DNA of 64,000 nt from JANQRZ01 sp965214485 (GCA_965214485.1 CBDCBW010000014.1:48180-112179); one strand, 5' to 3'. Positions 15,481 to 24,128 are shown, counted from the stretch's first letter. The notes: generated by a model from the letters alone, not told the origin. Made by a program: numbers and translations.

Positions 15481-18408
15481 ATGCCCGACCGCCCGGTTTC
15501 GTCCGAACAGATCCGCGACAGCGCGAGCATTCGCGCCGACTTCCTCGACTTCTTCCGCGAGCGAGAGCACGAGATCGTCGAGAGCGCCCCGCTCGTCCCG
15601 CACGACGACCCGACGCTGCTCTTCATCAACGCCGGGATGAACCCCTTCAAAGACGTGTTCCTCGGCGAGGGCTCGCGGCCCTACGCGCGCGTCGCCGACA
15701 CCCAGAAGTGCCTCCGCGTCTCGGGCAAGCACAACGACCTCGAAGAGGTCGGCGTCGACACGTACCACCACACGTTCTTCGAGATGCTCGGCAACTGGAG
15801 CTTCGGGGACTATTTCAAGGCCGAGGCCATCCGCTGGGCGTGGGAGCTGTTGGTGGACCGCTGGGGACTCGACCCCGACCGGCTCTACGCCACCGTCCAC
15901 GAGGGCGACGAAGCCCTCGGGCTGAGCGCCGACACCGAGGCCGCCGGCCTGTGGAAATCCGAGACGACGATCCCGCACGAGCACGTCCTCTTCGCGCCGT
16001 CCAAGGACAACTTCTGGATGATGGGCGACACCGGCCCCTGCGGCCCGTGCTCCGAGGTCCACATCGACCTCCGCCCCGACGCCGAGCGCGCACAAACTCC
16101 CGGCGCAGACTTGGTCAACCAGGACGACCCGCGCGTCATCGAAATCTGGAACTTGGTCTTCATCCAATACAACGCCCAGCTCGACGGCTCGCTGAAGCCG
16201 CTCGCCCAGCGGCACGTCGATACCGGGATGGGGTTCGAGCGCGTCGTCGCCGTGCTCCAGGGCAAGACCTCGACCTACGACACCGACCTCTTCGCGGGGC
16301 TCCTCCAGACGATCGCCGACCTCTCGCCCAGCGCTCACGTCGGCGGCTACGACCGGATCGGCGGCATCCCCGAGCCCGAGGCCGCGAAAATTCGGATTGC
16401 GATGCGTGTCGTGGCCGACCACGTCCGCACGCTCTCCTTCGCGATTGCCGACGGGGCGAGCCCGAGCAACACGGGGCGCGGTTACGTCATCCGCCGGATT
16501 TTGCGCCGCGCCGTCCGCTTCGGCTACCAGGCGCTCGGCTTCCGCGAGCCGTTTCTCTGGAAGCTCGTCGAGCCGCTGAAGGAGAAGATGCGCGAGACGT
16601 TCCCCGAGCTAAGCGAGCGGCAAGACTACATCGAGCGCACGATCCGCGCCGAGGAGGAAGGCTTCCTGCGAACGCTTACTGACGGCATTGACTTTTTCGA
16701 CTCGATTATCAAATTCACCAGACCAGGTCCTATCGTCGAGGTAGAAGGTGTTCACGTCGAGATTACTCCTGAGATCATTGCAAGAAGGCCCGCATGGGTT
16801 GGAAAACTTTCGCCAGATCGCAAAGCAATAGACATCTTGCAGAAGGCATATCAAGACTATTCGGTGCAGGAGGCACTAGATGATTTTCAGCAAAAGGCTT
16901 CACAGGGTCTAATACCAGGCGAGATCGCTTTTCTCCTCCACGACACCTACGGCTTCCCCGGTGACCTCACGGCGCTGATGGCGCGCGAGGAGGGGCTGAC
17001 CGTGGACGAGGTCCGCTTCTCGGAGCTGATGGAGGAGCAGCGCGAGCGCGCCCGCGCCGCCGGGCAGTTCGGCGACGGACGGGGCAAGATCAGCGCGTGG
17101 ACCGTCGTGAGCGAGGGCGAGGACTCGGCCTTCGTCGGCTACGACGCGGCGGAAATCGAGGGCGCGCAGATTCGCAGGATGCGGTCATTCGGCGAGGGCG
17201 AGAACGAGGCGCACGAGGTCGTCCTCGACCGGACGCCGTTCTACGCCGAGAGCGGCGGGCAGATCGGCGACACCGGCACGCTTACCGTCGGCGGCGAGAC
17301 GATTCGCGTCACCGACACGCAGAAACTCGACGACGGCAGCATCGCCCACACCGTGGACCGCCTGCCCTCGGACCCGACGGCTCCCGTGACCGCCACCGTC
17401 ACCGACTCGCGCCGCCGCGAGACGCGGAAGCACCACACGGCGACGCACCTCCTCCACGCCGCCCTCCGCGAAACCCTCGGCGAGCACGTCCAGCAAAAGG
17501 GCTCGCTCGTCGCGCCCGACCGGCTGCGGTTCGACTTCTCCCACGCTGGGCGCGTCACCGACGCCGAGCAGCGCCGCATCGAGCGCAGGGTCAACGACCT
17601 GATCCAGGCCAACCTCGAGGGGTGCATCGAAACCGAGGTGCCGATTGCCGAGGCGAAGGCACGCGGGGCTACGGCGCTCTTCGGCGAGAAGTACGGCGAG
17701 ACGGTCCGCGTCGTCACCTTCGGGCCGGAGTCGGTCGAGCTGTGCGGCGGGACGCACGTCGGCGCGACGGGCGAGATCGGCCTGTTTCTGATCACGAGCG
17801 AGGGGTCGGTGGCGAGCGGCGTCCGCCGGATCGAGGCCGTCGCGGGCGAGGCCGCGCTCGAACACGTCGAGCAGGAGCGCGCGACGTTGGAGGCGGTCCG
17901 CGCCCCGTTCAAGTCGCTCCAGCAGCCCGTCGACCAAGCCGTCGCTGAGGTGCTCGGCGAGGTCAAGGCGCTCCAGCGAGAAGTCGCCGCGCTCAAGCAG
18001 GCCGAGGCGGCGTCCGGCCTCGACCGCCTCGTCGACGAAGCCGAGGACGTGGGCGGCGTGCGCCTGGTCACCGGCGACCTCGGGGCGGCGGACATGGACA
18101 CGCTCCGCGAAACCGCGACCCAGTTCCGCGACACCCTCGGCCCGGGGGCCGTCGCGGTCCTCGGCGCGTCCGACCCCGACGGCGGCAAGGTCTACCTCTC
18201 GGCGTCGGTCTCGGACGACCTCGTCCAGCGCGGGGTGCAGGCGGGCACGCTCGTCGGCGTGCTCGCCAAAAAAGTCGGCGGCGGCGGCGGCGGGCGACCG
18301 GCCCTTGCCACGGCGGGCGGGCGGCAGCCGGAAAACCTGCCCGACGCCCTCGGCGCGGCGGCGGACGCGCTGCGGGAGATGCTCGGGCAAACGGTCCGTG
18401 AAACGTGA
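15481..18408 (+). CDS. alaS: Alanine--tRNA ligase
   Basis: A 975-residue class II synthetase that charges tRNA-Ala and edits Ser/Gly mischarging. ATG at 15481 gives the normal N-terminus (SSEQIRDSASIRADFLDFF). Catalytic core landmarks: LLFINAGMNPFKD and THTFFEMLGNWSFGDYF-type region. The editing domain has His652-T-A-T-His656 and Cys755-G-G-T-His759 as zinc ligands; the C-terminal DHHA1 domain ends with a glycine-rich stretch VGGGGGGRP. Oddity: about 60 extra residues between GIDFF and GEIAFLLHDTYGFP (about 405-478), encoded by DNA of about 47% GC against about 70% around it. Otherwise intact and probably functional. Confidence 0.96.
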   Translation: MPDRPVSSEQIRDSASIRADFLDFFREREHEIVESAPLVPHDDPTLLFINAGMNPFKDVFLGEGSRPYARVADTQKCLRVSGKHNDLEEVGVDTYHHTFFEMLGNWSFGDYFKAEAIRWAWELLVDRWGLDPDRLYATVHEGDEALGLSADTEAAGLWKSETTIPHEHVLFAPSKDNFWMMGDTGPCGPCSEVHIDLRPDAERAQTPGADLVNQDDPRVIEIWNLVFIQYNAQLDGSLKPLAQRHVDTGMGFERVVAVLQGKTSTYDTDLFAGLLQTIADLSPSAHVGGYDRIGGIPEPEAAKIRIAMRVVADHVRTLSFAIADGASPSNTGRGYVIRRILRRAVRFGYQALGFREPFLWKLVEPLKEKMRETFPELSERQDYIERTIRAEEEGFLRTLTDGIDFFDSIIKFTRPGPIVEVEGVHVEITPEIIARRPAWVGKLSPDRKAIDILQKAYQDYSVQEALDDFQQKASQGLIPGEIAFLLHDTYGFPGDLTALMAREEGLTVDEVRFSELMEEQRERARAAGQFGDGRGKISAWTVVSEGEDSAFVGYDAAEIEGAQIRRMRSFGEGENEAHEVVLDRTPFYAESGGQIGDTGTLTVGGETIRVTDTQKLDDGSIAHTVDRLPSDPTAPVTATVTDSRRRETRKHHTATHLLHAALRETLGEHVQQKGSLVAPDRLRFDFSHAGRVTDAEQRRIERRVNDLIQANLEGCIETEVPIAEAKARGATALFGEKYGETVRVVTFGPESVELCGGTHVGATGEIGLFLITSEGSVASGVRRIEAVAGEAALEHVEQERATLEAVRAPFKSLQQPVDQAVAEVLGEVKALQREVAALKQAEAASGLDRLVDEAEDVGGVRLVTGDLGAADMDTLRETATQFRDTLGPGAVAVLGASDPDGGKVYLSASVSDDLVQRGVQAGTLVGVLAKKVGGGGGGRPALATAGGRQPENLPDALGAAADALREMLGQTVRET
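16694..16920 (+). other. Low-GC in-frame insertion inside alaS
   Basis: Counting 16681-16920 gives 113 G+C of 240 (47%). The stretch uses A/T-ending codons (ata, aaa, caa, aga) that neighbours avoid. Bacterial AlaS normally has about 16 residues between the end of the anticodon-proximal helix and the conserved GE-x-AF-x-L-x-DTYGFP; here there are about 76. Flanking direct repeats or intein splice residues (Cys/Ser start, His-Asn end) were not found. Confidence 0.8.
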
Positions 18409-18503
18409 TTCGCGGGTTTGGTTCGGGCACGATCTGTCCCTATTATCCAGTTTCCCCTGTGCATGCCCTCCGCTTTTCTTTCACCATCCGAGAGGTAACC
18501 CCT

Positions 18504-20510
18504 GTGTCTCATCGCTACTCCGTGGCCGCGTTTGCGGCTCTCTTCCTGTTCGCCTCGGCAGCCTTCGCGCAGAAGCCCGAGCCCCGCTCGGCCCTCGAGA
18601 TCGGCGCGGACCCGGTGCCTGAGATCACCGCCGGCACCGACGGCCTCCGCGCCGCCGACGGCACGCCGCGCGCCCTCTACCGGCTGAACTACGCGGTGGC
18701 CGCGGCCGACCCCGAGACGATGGCGCGGCAGTACCTCGCCGAGCAGGCCGACGCCCTCCGGCTCGACGCGGGCGCGCTCGCGCTTCGCCACGTCCGGTCC
18801 AGCCGCGCCGGGCACAACGTCCGCTTCACGCAGACGCTCGGCGGCGTGCCGGTCCACGGCTCCGAGGTCGTCGTCAACATCGACCCGCAGAACCGGGTCC
18901 AGCTCGTGCTGAGCGACTACCAGCCCAGCTTGGCCGCGCCGCGCTCGGCCCCGGCGATGACCGCCGACGCCGCCCGTGCGGTGGCGCACGACCACCTCGA
19001 CGTCTCGGGCCGCCTGCTCGACGACGAGACCAGCCTGATGGTCTACCCGACCGCGGACGGGGGCCGGCTCGCGTGGCGGGTCTTCGTGACGCCGGACGCG
19101 CCGTTCGGCAACTGGGAGTCGTTCGTCGACGCCTCGACGGGCGAGCTGCTCCGCGTCGCCCGCCGGACCGTCTTCCACCACGGGCTGGGCGAGGACGCTC
19201 CCGGCGGGGGCTCCCCTGAAGCCCCGATGGCGTCGCTCGTCGAAGTCGCGGCGCAGCGCGTCGAGGCCACCGGCTTCATCTTCGACCCCGACCCGCTCAC
19301 GCGCGCCGGTGCCGACTACGGCGACCCCGGCTTCTCCGACGTGGGCGACGCCAACACGCCGGAGCTGGAGGCCGCCCGTTCGGAGCGGACGTTCGAGGTC
19401 ACGCTCGACGGCGGGGAGTACAAGCTCGAGGGCGAGTACGCTGCCATCCTCGACTGGGCCACGCCGTTCAAGGGCGAGTTCGCGCAGAGCGAGCCCGAGT
19501 GGAGGTTCACGCGCGACGCCGACGCCTTCGAGGCCGCGACGGTCTACTGGCACATCGACAACTACATGCGCTACATCAACGAGACGCTCGGCATCGAGGT
19601 CCGGCCCTACCAGTACGCCACCGGCGTCCGGTTCGACCCGCACGGCTTCAACGGGGCCGACAACTCGTCCTATGGCGGCGGACGGCTCCAGTTCGGCGAG
19701 GGCGGCGTGGACGACGCCGAGGACGCCGACGTGATCGTCCACGAGCTCGGCCACGGCCTCCACGACTGGCTGACCGTCGGCGGCCTCTCGAACGGCGACG
19801 GCCTCAGCGAAGGGCTGGGCGACTACTTCGCCGTCTCGTACACGCGCAGCCTGGGCCTGCTCGGCGGGCGCGCGCCCGAGTACAACTGGGTCTTCAAGTG
19901 GGACGGCCACAACCAGTTCTGGCCGGGCCGCGTCACGAACTACCCCGGCACCTACCCCTCGGGCCCGCCGCCGCACACGCGCGGCCAGCACTGGTCGACG
20001 GCGCTGATGCGCATCCTCGAAAGCATCGGCATCGAGCGCACCGACACCGCCGTGATCGAAGGCATCGCGATGACGAGCGCGAGCACGACCCAGCCCGTCG
20101 CCGCCCAGGCCGTGATCCAGGCCGCCGCCAACATGGGCTACCCGACCGAGGAGACCGACGTGATGGTCGCCGAGTTCAACGCGAAGGGCTACAACGTCGA
20201 GCCGCCGCCGGTGGCGACCGAGGCCGCCGCCCCGGACGAGTCGTTCGCGCTCACCGCGGCCTACCCGAACCCGTTCAGCGCCGCCCAGCCCGCCGTGCTC
20301 ACGCTCCGCGTCGACGAGGCGCAGCCGGTGCGCGTCGCGCTCTACGACGTGCTCGGCCGCCAGGTACGCGTGCTCCACGACGGCCCCGTCGCCGCCGGCC
20401 GGGACCAGCGCTTCGCGGTCGATGCCGGCTCGCTCCCGAGCGGGGTCTACGTGGTCCGCGCCGAGGGCGCGACGGCCTCGGCCACGCGCTCGGTGCTGCT
20501 CGTCCGGTAG
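18504..20510 (+). CDS. Secreted gluzincin (M4/M36-like) metallopeptidase with C-terminal sorting domain
   Basis: About 668 residues from the GTG at 18504, chosen because it places the signal peptide (AALFLFASAAFAQ) at the N-terminus; an in-frame GTG at 18405 would add 33 unlikely residues. A propeptide with an FTP-like region (TQTLGGVPVHGSEVVVNID) is followed by the catalytic zinc site His413-Glu414-LG-His417 and, 19 residues on, Glu436-GLG-Asp440, the ExxxD of gluzincins. The last ~80 residues (AYPNPFSAAQPAVLTLRV to the end) are a Por/type IX-type sorting domain as in Bacteroidota and Rhodothermota. Probably a secreted, surface-attached protease. Closed by a strong hairpin at 20530-20564. 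Confidence 0.88.
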   Translation: MSHRYSVAAFAALFLFASAAFAQKPEPRSALEIGADPVPEITAGTDGLRAADGTPRALYRLNYAVAAADPETMARQYLAEQADALRLDAGALALRHVRSSRAGHNVRFTQTLGGVPVHGSEVVVNIDPQNRVQLVLSDYQPSLAAPRSAPAMTADAARAVAHDHLDVSGRLLDDETSLMVYPTADGGRLAWRVFVTPDAPFGNWESFVDASTGELLRVARRTVFHHGLGEDAPGGGSPEAPMASLVEVAAQRVEATGFIFDPDPLTRAGADYGDPGFSDVGDANTPELEAARSERTFEVTLDGGEYKLEGEYAAILDWATPFKGEFAQSEPEWRFTRDADAFEAATVYWHIDNYMRYINETLGIEVRPYQYATGVRFDPHGFNGADNSSYGGGRLQFGEGGVDDAEDADVIVHELGHGLHDWLTVGGLSNGDGLSEGLGDYFAVSYTRSLGLLGGRAPEYNWVFKWDGHNQFWPGRVTNYPGTYPSGPPPHTRGQHWSTALMRILESIGIERTDTAVIEGIAMTSASTTQPVAAQAVIQAAANMGYPTEETDVMVAEFNAKGYNVEPPPVATEAAAPDESFALTAAYPNPFSAAQPAVLTLRVDEAQPVRVALYDVLGRQVRVLHDGPVAAGRDQRFAVDAGSLPSGVYVVRAEGATASATRSVLLVR

Positions 20511-20529
20511 CGGAGCGGCAGCGCAGTCT

Positions 20530-20564
20530 CCGGCTCCCCCCTCGACCGCCGAGGGGGGAGCCGG
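20530..20564 (+). terminator. 15-bp perfect hairpin after the peptidase gene
   Basis: CCGGCTCCCCCCTCG at 20530-20544 pairs exactly with 20550-20564 around a 5-nt loop, 19 nt after the peptidase stop. It lacks a long T-tract (TCTATCTTC follows), so termination may be partial. The -7-like box of the next gene begins within 3 nt of the stem. Confidence 0.7.
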
Positions 20565-20566
20565 TC

Positions 20567-20574
20567 TATCTTCG
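20567..20574 (+). promoter_or_regulatory. Promoter -7-like box TATCTTCG
   Basis: TATCTTCG ends 43 nt before the ATG at 20618, so the beta-lactamase remnant still has a promoter-like element of the local type. Confidence 0.4.
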
Positions 20575-20617
20575 GGCCTCCCGATAGCCGGCCCTCCCGC
20601 GCCGCTCCCTTCGCCCC

Positions 20618-20905
20618 ATGCGACCGATCCTCCTGGGCCTTCTCCTCGCCGCCGCCGACTGCGCCGAGGCCATCGTCCGGGAGATCATGGTCGCCGACAC
20701 GGCGGGTGGGGCGGTGCTGCGCGGCAAAACCGGCTGGGCGCTCAGCGACGCCGAGAACCTCGGCTGGTGGGTCGGCTGGCTCGAGCGCGGCGGCGAGGCC
20801 TATTTCTTCGCGCTCACCGTCGAGAGCGCCGATCCCGACTTCGACGTGGCGAGCGTGCACAGGCCTGCCGCCGAACACATCCTGGCGCACCTCGGTCTAC
20901 GGTAG
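20618..20905 (+). CDS. Class D beta-lactamase C-terminal fragment behind a signal-like N-terminus
   Basis: A 95-residue open frame. From residue 19 it follows the C-terminal third of OXA-type class D beta-lactamases: IVREIMVADTAGG, the KTG motif in LRGKTGW, NLGWWVGWLERGGEAYFFAL, and an AEHILAHLGL ending. The S-x-x-K active site, S-x-V and YGN motifs are absent because the N-terminal two-thirds is missing; instead MRPILLGLLLAAADCAEA, a signal-like hydrophobic start, is joined directly. It cannot be a beta-lactamase as it stands. It could be an internal deletion remnant or a small exported protein derived from one. Confidence 0.7.
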   Translation: MRPILLGLLLAAADCAEAIVREIMVADTAGGAVLRGKTGWALSDAENLGWWVGWLERGGEAYFFALTVESADPDFDVASVHRPAAEHILAHLGLR

Positions 20906-20958
20906 CGTCTGCGGTGCCGGCCTGCGGCGGCGGGTTGCCAAGCACGGCCTGCACGGGC

Positions 20959-20966
20959 TACCTTAG
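20959..20966 (+). promoter_or_regulatory. Possible promoter box TACCTTAG upstream of GGGP synthase
   Basis: TACCTTAG matches the local TAnnTTnn pattern but lies 123 nt before the GTG at 21090, farther than usual. The 20906-21089 spacer holds no gene. Confidence 0.3.
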
Positions 20967-21089
20967 ATTTCGCGTCTCTCGGTCTCGAACGGCTCACGCG
21001 CTTTCGCCTCAGCTCGCCTCTTAAGCCTCAGTCTGCCTCTTCACAAACGCCCTCCCACGCTGCGTCCGCGCCCACCTGCATCCTGCTCC

Positions 21090-21869
21090 GTGCCCCACTC
21101 CAACGGCTCCTCTACCTACGACCGCCTGCTGGCCGCCGCCCACGCGCAGGGCGCGGGCTTCGTCGTCCTGATCGACCCCGACAAGCTGCCGGAGGAGCGG
21201 CTCCCCGTCTTCGCCGCGCGGTGCGCCGAGGCGGGCGTCGACGCGCTCTTCGTCGGCGGGAGCCTGATGCACGCGACCGAACTCGACCGCTACGTGCGCA
21301 CGCTCCAGGCCCGGACCGAGCTCCCGGTCGTCGGTTTCCCCGGGACGCTGCACCAGATTTCGGGCGCGCTCGACGCCGTGCTCTACCTCTCGGTTGTCAG
21401 CGGGCGCAACCCCGAGCACCTGATCGGGCAGCACGTCCACGCGGCCCCGCTCATCCGGCGGCTCGGCCTGGAGCCGATCCCGACGGCCTACATGCTCGTC
21501 GAGAGCGGGCGGCTGACGACGGCGCAGTACATGAGCGGCTCGGCCCCGCTGCCGCGCAGCAAGCCCGACATCGCCGCGGCGACGGCCCTCGCGGCGGAGA
21601 TGATGGGGATGCGGCTGCTCTTCACCGACGGCGGCTCCGGGGCCGAGCACCCCGTGCCCGAGGAGATGATCGCCGCGATCACCGAGACGTGCTCGGCCCC
21701 CCTCGTCGTCGGCGGCGGGTTGAAGACGCCGGAGGCCGTGGCGGAGAGGGTCGCCGCCGGGGCGCGGTTCGTCGTCGTCGGCAACGCGATCGAGCGCAAC
21801 GACGACGCGGCGTACATCGCCGACCTCGCGGCGGCGGCGCACGCGGCGGTGCCGCAGCCGCTCGGGTAA
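21090..21869 (+). CDS. Geranylgeranylglyceryl/heptaprenylglyceryl phosphate synthase (PcrB-type)
   Basis: A 259-residue TIM-barrel prenyltransferase that joins a polyprenyl diphosphate to glycerol 1-phosphate, forming an ether bond. Start is GTG at 21090. Landmarks: VVLIDPDKLPEE near the N-terminus, FVGGSLMHATELD, VVGFPGTLHQIS, IPTAYMLVES, and C-terminal phosphate-binding GGSGAEHPV and VVGGGLKTPEA with VVVGNAIE. Length and motifs fit the bacterial (Bacteroidota) group. In Bacteroidota the enzyme is active but its cellular product is poorly known; archaeal-type ether lipids should not be assumed. Confidence 0.93.
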   Translation: MPHSNGSSTYDRLLAAAHAQGAGFVVLIDPDKLPEERLPVFAARCAEAGVDALFVGGSLMHATELDRYVRTLQARTELPVVGFPGTLHQISGALDAVLYLSVVSGRNPEHLIGQHVHAAPLIRRLGLEPIPTAYMLVESGRLTTAQYMSGSAPLPRSKPDIAAATALAAEMMGMRLLFTDGGSGAEHPVPEEMIAAITETCSAPLVVGGGLKTPEAVAERVAAGARFVVVGNAIERNDDAAYIADLAAAAHAAVPQPLG

Positions 21870-21954
21870 AGCACGCCGTGTGACACGGGGCCGCCACCGG
21901 CCCGCGCTACGCTCGCCCCGCAGGTCCACTCTCTCCTCCCTCCCGGTTGCTCCG

Positions 21955-22773
21955 TTGGCTGCACGCCCCGTCTCCGAAACGCTCAAGGAATACGCGCGCG
22001 GCGTCGCCGGGGGGCTGCTCTTCGCCATCGCCCCGCTCTACACGATGGAGATCTGGCGGCAGGGCAACATCGTCTCGCCCGGCCTCATGCTGACGGGGAC
22101 CCTGCTGATGTTCGCTGTCCTGGTCGCCTACGCCTACTACGCCGGCCTGCACGAGGACAAGTCGTTCTTCAACAACGTGCTCGAAGCGGCAGAGACCGTC
22201 GCCATCGGGGCGGTGCTCTCGATCGTCATCCTGAGGCTCGCCGGGCAGCTCCCGGGGGAGCTCGGGTTCTACGAGGCGTTCGGGCGGATCGTGACCGAGA
22301 CGACCTCGGTCTCGATCGGCGTCGCCGTCGGGGCCTCCCAACTCGGCGAGGCGTCCGGCGACGACGACGAGCAGAAGGCGGGCACGGCCTGGCACGAGAT
22401 CGCCCTCTCGGTCCTCGGGGCGATGCTGATCGCCGTAGGCCTCGCGCCGACGGAGGAGATCGTGATGATCGCGGTGTCGGCCTCGCCGGAGGCGGTCTTG
22501 ATCACCGCCGTGCTGTCGTTCGGGCTGACGCTCGGCATGGTGCACTACACGAAGTTCCGCGGCTCGGGCCGCTTCGAGGAGAGCATCTTCGCCGGCGGCC
22601 CGCTCGGCGACGCGGTCGTGACGTACGCCCTCGCGCTCGTCGTGGCCCTGGCGCTGCGCTGGATCGGCGGCGGCCTGGACGACTTCGGCCTGCTCGTCAT
22701 CGTCAACCAAATCGTCTTCCTCGGCGTGGCGACGGCGCTCGGCGCGTCGGCGGGCCGCCTCCTCCTTTCCTGA
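21955..22773 (+). CDS. TIGR02587-family integral membrane protein (DUF2391)
   Basis: About 272 residues with roughly seven transmembrane helices (GLLFAIAPLYTMEIW, LMLTGTLLMFAVLVAYAYYAG, AVLSIVILRLAG, LSVLGAMLIAVGLAP, AVLITAVLSFGLTLGMVHY, YALALVVALALRW, IVFLGVATALGAS). TTG at 21955 gives a start near the first conserved residues; an in-frame GTG at 21880 exists but adds 25 Arg/Pro-rich residues. Function is unknown. It is followed 6 bp later by its usual partner, a TIGR02588 protein; the conserved pairing implies a joint membrane role. Confidence 0.8.
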   Translation: MAARPVSETLKEYARGVAGGLLFAIAPLYTMEIWRQGNIVSPGLMLTGTLLMFAVLVAYAYYAGLHEDKSFFNNVLEAAETVAIGAVLSIVILRLAGQLPGELGFYEAFGRIVTETTSVSIGVAVGASQLGEASGDDDEQKAGTAWHEIALSVLGAMLIAVGLAPTEEIVMIAVSASPEAVLITAVLSFGLTLGMVHYTKFRGSGRFEESIFAGGPLGDAVVTYALALVVALALRWIGGGLDDFGLLVIVNQIVFLGVATALGASAGRLLLS

Positions 22774-22779
22774 GAGCCC

Positions 22780-23229
22780 ATGAGCACGGACAGCCTGATC
22801 GAGAAGCGCAACAGCGCCCGCAGCGACTCCGGCGAGAGCACCGACTCCGACTCCGGCAACGGCAACGGCGAGGAGGGCGGGAAGAACGCGCTGGAGTGGA
22901 GCGTCGTGGTGCTCGGGGCGGCCATCGTCCTGTTCGTCTTCGGCTACCTGACGGTGAAGATATTCAGCGGGGCCGACGCGCCGCCGGACCTCCGGGTCAC
23001 GCTCGGCCCGCCGGAGACGCGGGGGGCGCTCGTGCTCGTGCCCGTCGAGGTTCGGAACGAGGGCGGCTTGGTGGCGCAGGAGGCGACGCTCGAGGTCTGC
23101 GCCGGCGCGGAGTGCGCGCAGCTCGACTTTCCGTTCGTGCCGCACGGCTCAGTTCGGAGCGGGCAGGTCGGCTTCAGCGCGCCGCTCGCCGGGCCGCTCC
23201 GCTCGCGCGTCGTGAGCTACCGAGAGTGA
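22780..23229 (+). CDS. TIGR02588-family single-pass membrane protein
   Basis: A 149-residue protein: a Ser/Asp/Gly-rich cytoplasmic N-terminus, a transmembrane helix (WSVVVLGAAIVLFVFGYLTV, about 46-65), then an extracytoplasmic Ig-like domain with DLRVTLGPPETRGALVLVPVEVRNEGG. No catalytic residues are evident. It is co-transcribed with the TIGR02587 gene. The 3' end overlaps the convergent ADP-ribosylglycohydrolase-like gene by 13 bp. Confidence 0.78.
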   Translation: MSTDSLIEKRNSARSDSGESTDSDSGNGNGEEGGKNALEWSVVVLGAAIVLFVFGYLTVKIFSGADAPPDLRVTLGPPETRGALVLVPVEVRNEGGLVAQEATLEVCAGAECAQLDFPFVPHGSVRSGQVGFSAPLAGPLRSRVVSYRE

Positions 23230-24128
23230 CGCGCTGCCCGCTCTCCGAGCAGCGCGTTTGCGAAGGCGTTGGCCTCGGCCTCGAGCCGCGCCCCGGCCTC
23301 GAGCCCTTCGCGCCACTCCGGCGGGAACGCCGCCCACCCGTGCAGTGCCCCGACGAGCGACCCGACGAGTGCCCCGACCGTGCTCGCCGCGCCGCCGACG
23401 TTGAGGGCCGGCAGCAGCGTCGCCTCGAGCAGCGCCGGGTTCCGCGCCACCATTGCCACGGCGAACGGCCACGCCTCGCTGGCCTCGGCCCCAGTGCCGT
23501 CGCACAGGTCCTGCAGGTCGAGCGGGAACGCGCTCAGGTGGTCCGCTAGTAGACGCAGCCGGTCGGACACCGCGCGCGAGCCGCCGAACGCCTCCTCTGC
23601 CCGGACGGTGGCTTCGGTGACGGCGCGGAAGAACGCAGCCCCGCCGAGCGTGGCCGCCTCGGCTCCGAGGAGGTATCGCACAGCCGCTGCCTGCCCGGCG
23701 GCAGCGGCGCGCACTGCCCCATCGGGCTCGGCCCCGAGCGCAGCCGAGACCTGCTCGGTCACGCCGCCCCCGGCCTGCTCGGTCCGCGCCCACCACACGA
23801 AGAGCGGCGTGGCGGCGGCCACGCTCCCGGCCCCCACCGTCTCGGGCACCCGGCGCAGCCTGAGCCGGCGCAGGTCCTCGGTGTAGCGCTCGCGGAGGGT
23901 GGCGTGCGGTGCAGCGTCGGCCAGGGCGCGGGCGAGGGCGAACGCGCGCTGCGTGAGGTGCGTCCACTGCCCGGCCCCGAGGTCGCGGCGGTGCTCGTCG
24001 GCGCGGTAGCCCTTGATGCCCTTGTAATAGGTGCGGACGTTCTGGTGGCTGAGGCCGTCCACCGGCATCCCGAGCGCGTCGCCGACGGCGCTGCCGAGCA
24101 GGGTGCCGAGGATGCGGTCTGTATCCAT
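23217..24128 (-). CDS. ADP-ribosylglycohydrolase-fold protein lacking metal-binding aspartates
   Basis: A 303-residue all-helical protein with the family N-terminus ILGTLLGSAVGDALGMPVDG. In active DraG/ARH enzymes two magnesium ions are held by the T-D-D-T motif and by a C-terminal G-G-D-x-D-T motif. Here the first reads W55-T56-H57-L58-T59 and the second reads G-G-A-A-S-T (about 245-250), so nearly all metal ligands are gone. It is therefore predicted not to hydrolyse ADP-ribose in the normal way and may bind a ligand or protein instead. No related transferase gene is nearby. Confidence 0.78.
   Translation of the reverse strand: MDTDRILGTLLGSAVGDALGMPVDGLSHQNVRTYYKGIKGYRADEHRRDLGAGQWTHLTQRAFALARALADAAPHATLRERYTEDLRRLRLRRVPETVGAGSVAAATPLFVWWARTEQAGGGVTEQVSAALGAEPDGAVRAAAAGQAAAVRYLLGAEAATLGGAAFFRAVTEATVRAEEAFGGSRAVSDRLRLLADHLSAFPLDLQDLCDGTGAEASEAWPFAVAMVARNPALLEATLLPALNVGGAASTVGALVGSLVGALHGWAAFPPEWREGLEAGARLEAEANAFANALLGERAARHSR

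Noticed and set aside
16694..16920. Intein in alaS
   Set aside because: Too short for an intein, no Cys/Ser at the start, no C-terminal His-Asn, and no homing endonuclease motif.
18192..20378. Long antisense open frame opposite the peptidase and alaS ends
   Set aside because: Composition is His/Arg/Val/Glu shadow of the sense codons with no domain; the sense genes are well supported.
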